From: CAJMNU01 sp905214855
GTDB lineage: Bacteria; Bacillota; Clostridia; Lachnospirales; Lachnospiraceae
Reading direction: 5' to 3'
NCBI GenBank assembly: GCA_937890595.1
Contig: CALADM010000010.1
Location: 1-64,000, forward strand
Length of the DNA: 64,000 nucleotides
Shown piece by piece: positions 60,798 through 64,000 of this stretch. The notes under the pieces were generated by a model. It saw only the letters and a list, made by a program, of their open reading frames with translations, was not told the origin of the DNA and made no database searches. Made by a program: the position numbers and the translations under genes. Position 1 is the first letter of the stretch, and every line of letters starts with the position of its first letter.

Positions 60798-61112
60798 CTA
60801 TACTGCATTTTTGACTGAAACACAATCATGTGCCAGACATACCTGATTTAATATTTCTGTCAGGGCATTTTGACTACTGCTATGGCTTCGCACGATCTCT
60901 GTTTTTTCTCTATCTACCTCATCTAATGCACATCGGATCATCTTATGGGACACTGTATTCGTGAATAAGACCAAAAGATCCGGTTGTCCAATCTGTTTAT
61001 CCAGATCAGCACTCATTTGTGTAAATACCTTTGCTTTACACTTATAATTTTTACAGATTTTCTTATATTGTGTTACCATGCGGTCATGCCCACCAATGAT
61101 CACGACGCTCAT
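60798..61112 (-). CDS. DUF2325 family protein
   Basis: The 104-residue protein has one small alpha/beta domain: Val-Val-Ile-Ile-Gly-Gly-His-Asp at the start, and Asp-Leu-Leu-Val-Leu-Phe-Thr-Asn-Thr-Val-Ser-His near residue 50, both typical of DUF2325. The function is unknown; it is often near iron or redox genes. AAGGA lies 5 bases before the ATG. It is downstream of and co-transcribed with the Cys-rich membrane protein. Confidence 0.88.
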   Translation of the reverse strand: MSVVIIGGHDRMVTQYKKICKNYKCKAKVFTQMSADLDKQIGQPDLLVLFTNTVSHKMIRCALDEVDREKTEIVRSHSSSQNALTEILNQVCLAHDCVSVKNAV

Positions 61113-61135
61113 AAAATCCTTGTCCGCCTCCTATC

Positions 61136-61285
61136 TTACTTGTGGGAGGTATGGCAGCTTCCTGTACATCCCGCACAGCCACCTGAACACCCACAACTTT
61201 TTCCATTTTTCTTATCACGTACCATCGTCCGGATGATAGCAGCAACTGCTGCCAGTAAAATTGCCAAAACAATAATAGTAGACAT
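61136..61285 (-). CDS. FeoB-associated Cys-rich membrane protein, 49 residues
   Basis: The protein has one N-terminal span (Ser-Thr-Ile-Ile-Val-Leu-Ala-Ile-Leu-Leu) followed by a basic stretch and a Cys-rich tail, Cys-Gly-Cys-x3-Cys-x2-Cys-x3-Cys, ending in His-Thr-Ser-His-Lys. This is the plan of the small proteins that accompany FeoB ferrous-iron transporters. No feoA or feoB is in the window. AAAGGAAAGG precedes the ATG. The gene is too short for common ORF cut-offs and is covered by a false ORF in another frame. Confidence 0.85.
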   Translation of the reverse strand: MSTIIVLAILLAAVAAIIRTMVRDKKNGKSCGCSGGCAGCTGSCHTSHK

Positions 61286-61343
61286 CTTACCTTTCCTTTC
61301 TGTTTTGATTTCATCTATAATCTGTTTTCTTTTCCAAAATACC

Positions 61344-61401
61344 TTAGTTAGTTATTTCTAATGCTTGAAATAAGATTAGCACTAACTAACTCATTTGTCA
61401 A
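61344..61401 (-). promoter_or_regulatory. Promoter of the Cys-rich protein with DtxR-like operator
   Basis: On the minus strand TTGACA (61401-61396), 17 bases, TAATCT (61378-61373). The spacer holds ACTAACTAA (61381-61389), and its inverted partner TTAGTTAGT is at 61344-61352. The TTAG/CTAA half-sites resemble iron-repressor boxes. The divergent DtxR-type gene is the likely regulator. Confidence 0.65.
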
Positions 61402-61433
61402 TCTTTTTTTGATATACCCTTTCCTCCCTATAT

Positions 61434-61462
61434 TTGACCTTTTTCTCAGGCTATGCTAAAAT
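61434..61462 (+). promoter_or_regulatory. Promoter of the DtxR-type gene
   Basis: TTGACC (61434-61439), 17 bases, TAAAAT (61457-61462), about 35 bases before the TTG start. Confidence 0.7.
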
Positions 61463-61498
61463 AGTAGGAACAACAAACAGATAGCAGGGGGAATTTTT

Positions 61499-61861
61499 TT
61501 GAAAATACAAGAATCAGCAGAAAATTATCTGGAAACTATTTTAGTACTCAGCAAAGAACTACCCTATGTTCGTTCTATTGATATTGCAAACCATCTGAAT
61601 TTTTCCAAACCAAGTGTCAGTGTTGCTATGAAACATCTCAGAACAGACGGTCATATCTTAGTGGATACTGATGGACATATTACACTTACTACATCTGGTC
61701 AGACGATCGCTGAGACAATCTATGAACGCCACACCTTGATCAAAAACTGGCTGATACAGCTCGGAGTAGATCTTGAAACTGCCAGCGAAGATGCCTGTCG
61801 TATGGAACATGTGATCAGTCCTGCCAGTTTTCAAGCTATCAAAGATTATATCAGCAGATAA
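61499..61861 (+). CDS. DtxR family metal-dependent repressor, short form
   Basis: The 120-residue protein has a winged helix (about 8-65) and a dimerisation/metal domain, without the SH3-like tail. Metal-site residues: His78, and Asp-Ala-Cys100-Arg-Met-Glu103-His104, the Cys-x-x-Glu-His pattern of iron-sensing DtxR/IdeR; MntR has Glu-x-x-Glu-His. The residue matching DtxR Met10 is Asn9. Iron is therefore the likely ligand. The start is TTG, with AGGGGGA 7 bases upstream. It probably controls the divergent Cys-rich membrane protein. Confidence 0.88.
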   Translation: MKIQESAENYLETILVLSKELPYVRSIDIANHLNFSKPSVSVAMKHLRTDGHILVDTDGHITLTTSGQTIAETIYERHTLIKNWLIQLGVDLETASEDACRMEHVISPASFQAIKDYISR

Positions 61862-61917
61862 GAACAAAAGATATTATTTTAAAAGAAAATACAACAAACC
61901 TTTTCTAAACAAGATAT

Positions 61918-61960
61918 CAGGCGGTGATCTCCAAATACGAAAAAGATCACCGCCTGTTTT
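61918..61960 (+). terminator. Terminator of the DtxR-type gene
   Basis: A perfect 13-base stem CAGGCGGTGATCT (61918-61930) / AGATCACCGCCTG (61944-61956) followed by TTTTG. Confidence 0.85.
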
Positions 61961-62006
61961 GTCACTCTTATTCATTTTAAACAGGGAATCTGGTATCATC
62001 TGCTCC

Positions 62007-62654
62007 TTATTCTGAAAGCTCTAGCGCTGTCTTTAAAAAATGGATCAGTCTCTTTCGATACTCTCCCATGATACTATTTTCTTCTGCGGTATCATATTTC
62101 ATATTGCCTTTATCTACAAAATACATCATGGTATCTCTGTTCAGAGAGATCGAATCCAAGGGCCATCCCAAATGACGTTTTGGAGAAGGCACATCCACCA
62201 TATAGAAAGCACCTCTTGTTTCTTTGTTGTTTTCCATAAAAGATGAAATATGTCCATTCTGATTCACTGCAATCCCATCCAGATAATAAGCCAATACTTT
62301 TCCGCCAAGAGAATGGATCAGTTGAGAATAGTACTGTATCATCTGCTCATCCTCTAGCCGTTCTCTTCCCTGTGGTGTCCTGATATGCAATCCGGGCTGT
62401 CTAACATCCTCTAATGACAATCCCTCAAAATATAATCCCGAATCATTACATATAACACAATCAAAAAACTGACCATAAAATTTCGCCTTTAAAATAGCAT
62501 TTTCTTCTGGATCTTTTCCCGTTTCCTGCGGTTCCTGACAAATTCCAAGATCTTTGAGCGTACAGAACTCCAGATCATATCCTGCCAGCAGTTCTTCAAA
62601 CCTTTTAACTTTTGACGGATTGGTTGTGCCAATCAATACTTTTCTTTTACGCAC
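62007..62654 (-). CDS. Non-canonical purine NTP pyrophosphatase (RdgB/HAM1-like)
   Basis: The 215-residue protein hydrolyses ITP/XTP-type nucleotides to the monophosphate to keep the pools clean. It shows Ile-Gly-Thr-Thr-Asn-Pro-Ser-Lys-Val, Glu-Glu-Asn-Ala-Ile-Leu-Lys-Ala-Lys, and Cys-Asn-Asp-Ser-Gly-Leu, the family phosphate and metal site. It diverges from the standard RdgB C-terminal pattern, so the substrate range may differ. The start overlaps the end of rsmH by 8 bases. Confidence 0.85.
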   Translation of the reverse strand: MRKRKVLIGTTNPSKVKRFEELLAGYDLEFCTLKDLGICQEPQETGKDPEENAILKAKFYGQFFDCVICNDSGLYFEGLSLEDVRQPGLHIRTPQGRERLEDEQMIQYYSQLIHSLGGKVLAYYLDGIAVNQNGHISSFMENNKETRGAFYMVDVPSPKRHLGWPLDSISLNRDTMMYFVDKGNMKYDTAEENSIMGEYRKRLIHFLKTALELSE

Positions 62655-63693
62655 GGATTGCCCACCTCATTTTTGTAGATTTTGCTCTACTATTTTTCAC
62701 ACATTCTTCTGCGGAAGGACGAATCACATCTTTTGCGATTTCTTGATAAAAACCAGCTTTTTCTCCTTCTTTAAAAGCCTTTTTTACCAGTCTGTCCTCT
62801 CCAGAGTGAAATGTCAGGATCGCTACACGACCGCCCTTTGCCAATGCATTGGGAAGTTTCTCCAAAAATGCATACAACACTTCAAATTCACTGTTGACAT
62901 CAATTCTAAGTGCCTGAAAGGTTCTTTGACAGGATTTTTTGACTGCTTCTTTCTGCTCATCCTCTGGAAGAAATGCTAATGTATGTTCAATGATCTCCTT
63001 TAACTGTGTTGTAGTTTCTACTGGCTTTCCATTCTTAATCGCCAAAACAACGGCACGGGAAATTTCCTCTGCATAAGGTTCATCTGCATTTTCCACCAAC
63101 ATACCACAAAGCTCTTCCTGAGAAATCGTTTTCAGGCGTTCTGCTGCCGTCATCCCTTTTTCCGGATTGAGACGAAGATCCAAAGGACCTTCAAACTTAT
63201 AGGAAAATCCCCTGTCCGGATTGTCAATCTGCATGGAAGAAACTCCAAGATCAGCCAGAATAAAATCAAATGGTCCTACTTCCTCTGCAATCTTATCCAG
63301 ATCAGCAAAATTCATCTGTCGTATCGTCAAGATCTCTGGACCATATCCCAATTTTTCCAAACGCTCTTTTGTCTTTGCTGATTCAATAGGATCGACATCC
63401 AGCGCATACAAATGTCCCTCTCCATTCAGACATTTTAACATCTCCCTGCTATGTCCTCCATATCCCAATGTGGCATCCAGTCCCTTCTGACCAGGCTTGA
63501 TCTGAAGAAAATCCAATATCTCCTTTACACAGATAGAAATGTGCATCCCAGCCGGCGTACCGCCCTTTTGGATGACTTTTTCTATGGTATCTTTATATTT
63601 CTCTGGCTGAAGCTCTTTGTATTTTTCTTTATAACTTCTTGGGTGTGTCCCTTTATAACGCACTCTTCGCTTATGTTCTGCCTGATTTTCCAT
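62647..63693 (-). CDS. rsmH: 16S rRNA (cytosine(1402)-N4)-methyltransferase RsmH, long N-terminal form
   Basis: The 348-residue SAM enzyme methylates C1402 in the ribosomal decoding site. It shows Asp-Ala-Thr-Leu-Gly-Tyr-Gly-Gly-His-Ser (SAM loop), Ala-Asp-Leu-Gly-Val-Ser-Ser-Met-Gln-Ile-Asp, and Arg-Gly-Phe-Ser, with the inserted helical domain after it. It carries about 45 extra basic residues before the catalytic domain and lacks the mraZ/ftsL neighbours of the usual division cluster, so it may be a second paralogue. Confidence 0.9.
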   Translation of the reverse strand: MENQAEHKRRVRYKGTHPRSYKEKYKELQPEKYKDTIEKVIQKGGTPAGMHISICVKEILDFLQIKPGQKGLDATLGYGGHSREMLKCLNGEGHLYALDVDPIESAKTKERLEKLGYGPEILTIRQMNFADLDKIAEEVGPFDFILADLGVSSMQIDNPDRGFSYKFEGPLDLRLNPEKGMTAAERLKTISQEELCGMLVENADEPYAEEISRAVVLAIKNGKPVETTTQLKEIIEHTLAFLPEDEQKEAVKKSCQRTFQALRIDVNSEFEVLYAFLEKLPNALAKGGRVAILTFHSGEDRLVKKAFKEGEKAGFYQEIAKDVIRPSAEECVKNSRAKSTKMRWAIRA

Positions 63694-63733
63694 ATTTTTG
63701 CAATATCCCTTCTCTGTACTTTTTATTTATGAT

Positions 63734-64000
63734 CTAGTCTACCAAAGTACTGGTCACTATATTTTTTAACTTTCTTAACAGTGGTCCGGTTCCTGTATTT
63801 GTCATCTGGATCATTAAAAGAATACTCATATTTTGATCTGGATGATTGCTGAAATATGGTCCAAGCCATCCATCCCATCCATACTCTCCCTTTGTTCCCA
63901 TAAGAGCCGCCTGCCCCGGATATTCCAGTACACGCATTAGATTTCCATATGAATGCCCTTCCAGCCCAACCCACTGTTCAAATGCTTTTCGCTGCCCTTC
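63734..64000 (-). CDS. Serine hydrolase (beta-lactamase family), C-terminal part
   Basis: The gene runs off the right edge; only the last 88 residues are here. The frame shows Tyr-Gly-Trp-Asp-Gly-Trp-Leu-Gly-Pro-Tyr-Phe and Ile-Leu-Leu-Met-Ile-Gln-Met, typical of the C-terminus of class C beta-lactamase-like esterases. The catalytic Ser-x-x-Lys lies outside the window, so activity cannot be judged. Confidence 0.8.
   Translation of the reverse strand, partial: EGQRKAFEQWVGLEGHSYGNLMRVLEYPGQAALMGTKGEYGWDGWLGPYFSNHPDQNMSILLMIQMTNTGTGPLLRKLKNIVTSTLVD

Noticed and set aside
61084..61314. 76-codon minus-strand open frame over the Cys-rich gene
   Set aside because: A different frame in the same stretch gives the coherent 49-residue Cys-rich membrane protein with a good ribosome binding site; this one is noise.
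1..64000. CRISPR arrays, tRNA or rRNA genes
   Set aside because: No regularly spaced direct repeats and no tRNA or rRNA sequence was recognised by eye; a covariance-model search would be needed to exclude small RNAs.

Overview
The window looks like chromosome of a low-GC, endospore-forming gut Firmicute, most likely Lachnospiraceae (Blautia/Ruminococcus/Dorea type). The reasons are AT-rich spacers, AGGAGG ribosome binding sites, the sporulation genes spoIIGA, sigE and sigG, a CIRCE-controlled groESL operon, a type 2 galT, type III pantothenate kinase, and many carbohydrate genes without secretion signals. Genus is inference; no rRNA or tRNA gene was seen.

Layout. 1-0.7 kb: left part of an IS200/IS605 element (tnpA, start of tnpB, subterminal hairpin), apparently decaying. 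0.7-9.4 kb: housekeeping genes (cupin, guaB, membrane protein, groEL/groES, acidic membrane protein, YitT, galT). 9.4-13.3 kb: a flavin-linked group (Gx-type transporter, ApbE flavin transferase, FMN-binding protein, NusG domain II protein) with an arginase-fold protein inside it. 13.3-16.3 kb: a small HTH/membrane pair, then the CoA genes coaBC and coaX. 16.4-19.0 kb: sporulation (sigG convergent with spoIIGA-sigE). 19.2-25.6 kb: a small ORF, a PH-domain protein, then a minus-strand sugar operon (AraC, transaldolase-like FSA, FGGY kinase, DUF4867-type protein, fucose/arabinose isomerase-like enzyme). 25.7-31.0 kb: a cell-surface acylation locus (DHHW, MBOAT, DUF4358 lipoprotein, SGNH) interrupted by an orphan gene.

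31.3-51 kb is a large glycoside-use region: GH2, two xylose-isomerase-like TIM barrels, a Gfo/Idh oxidoreductase, two GPH-type sugar symporters, GH3, a HAD hydrolase, an AraC regulator, araD, an ABC exporter, and a 1180-residue protein with two complete GH43 catalytic domains separated by ankyrin repeats. Candidate catabolite-response elements precede the GH2 and GH43 genes. None of these enzymes has a signal peptide, so imported oligosaccharides are probably degraded inside the cell. 51-55.4 kb: heterodimeric ABC exporter and a DUF4303-like protein. 55.5-58.5 kb: siroheme genes (precorrin-2 dehydrogenase, hemC, cobA-hemD fusion). 58.7-60.6 kb: a YtrA-type GntR/ABC operon with an operator over its promoter. 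60.8-61.9 kb: a divergent metal-linked pair (DUF2325 plus a 49-residue Cys-rich membrane protein against a DtxR-type repressor). 62-64 kb: a purine NTP pyrophosphatase, rsmH and the C-terminus of a serine hydrolase.

The most unusual items are the GH43-ankyrin-GH43 protein; spoIIGA, whose well-placed ribosome binding site and long-spacer Spo0A-type promoter lead to an ACG rather than ATG; and three copies of an IS605-end hairpin, two of them with no transposase.
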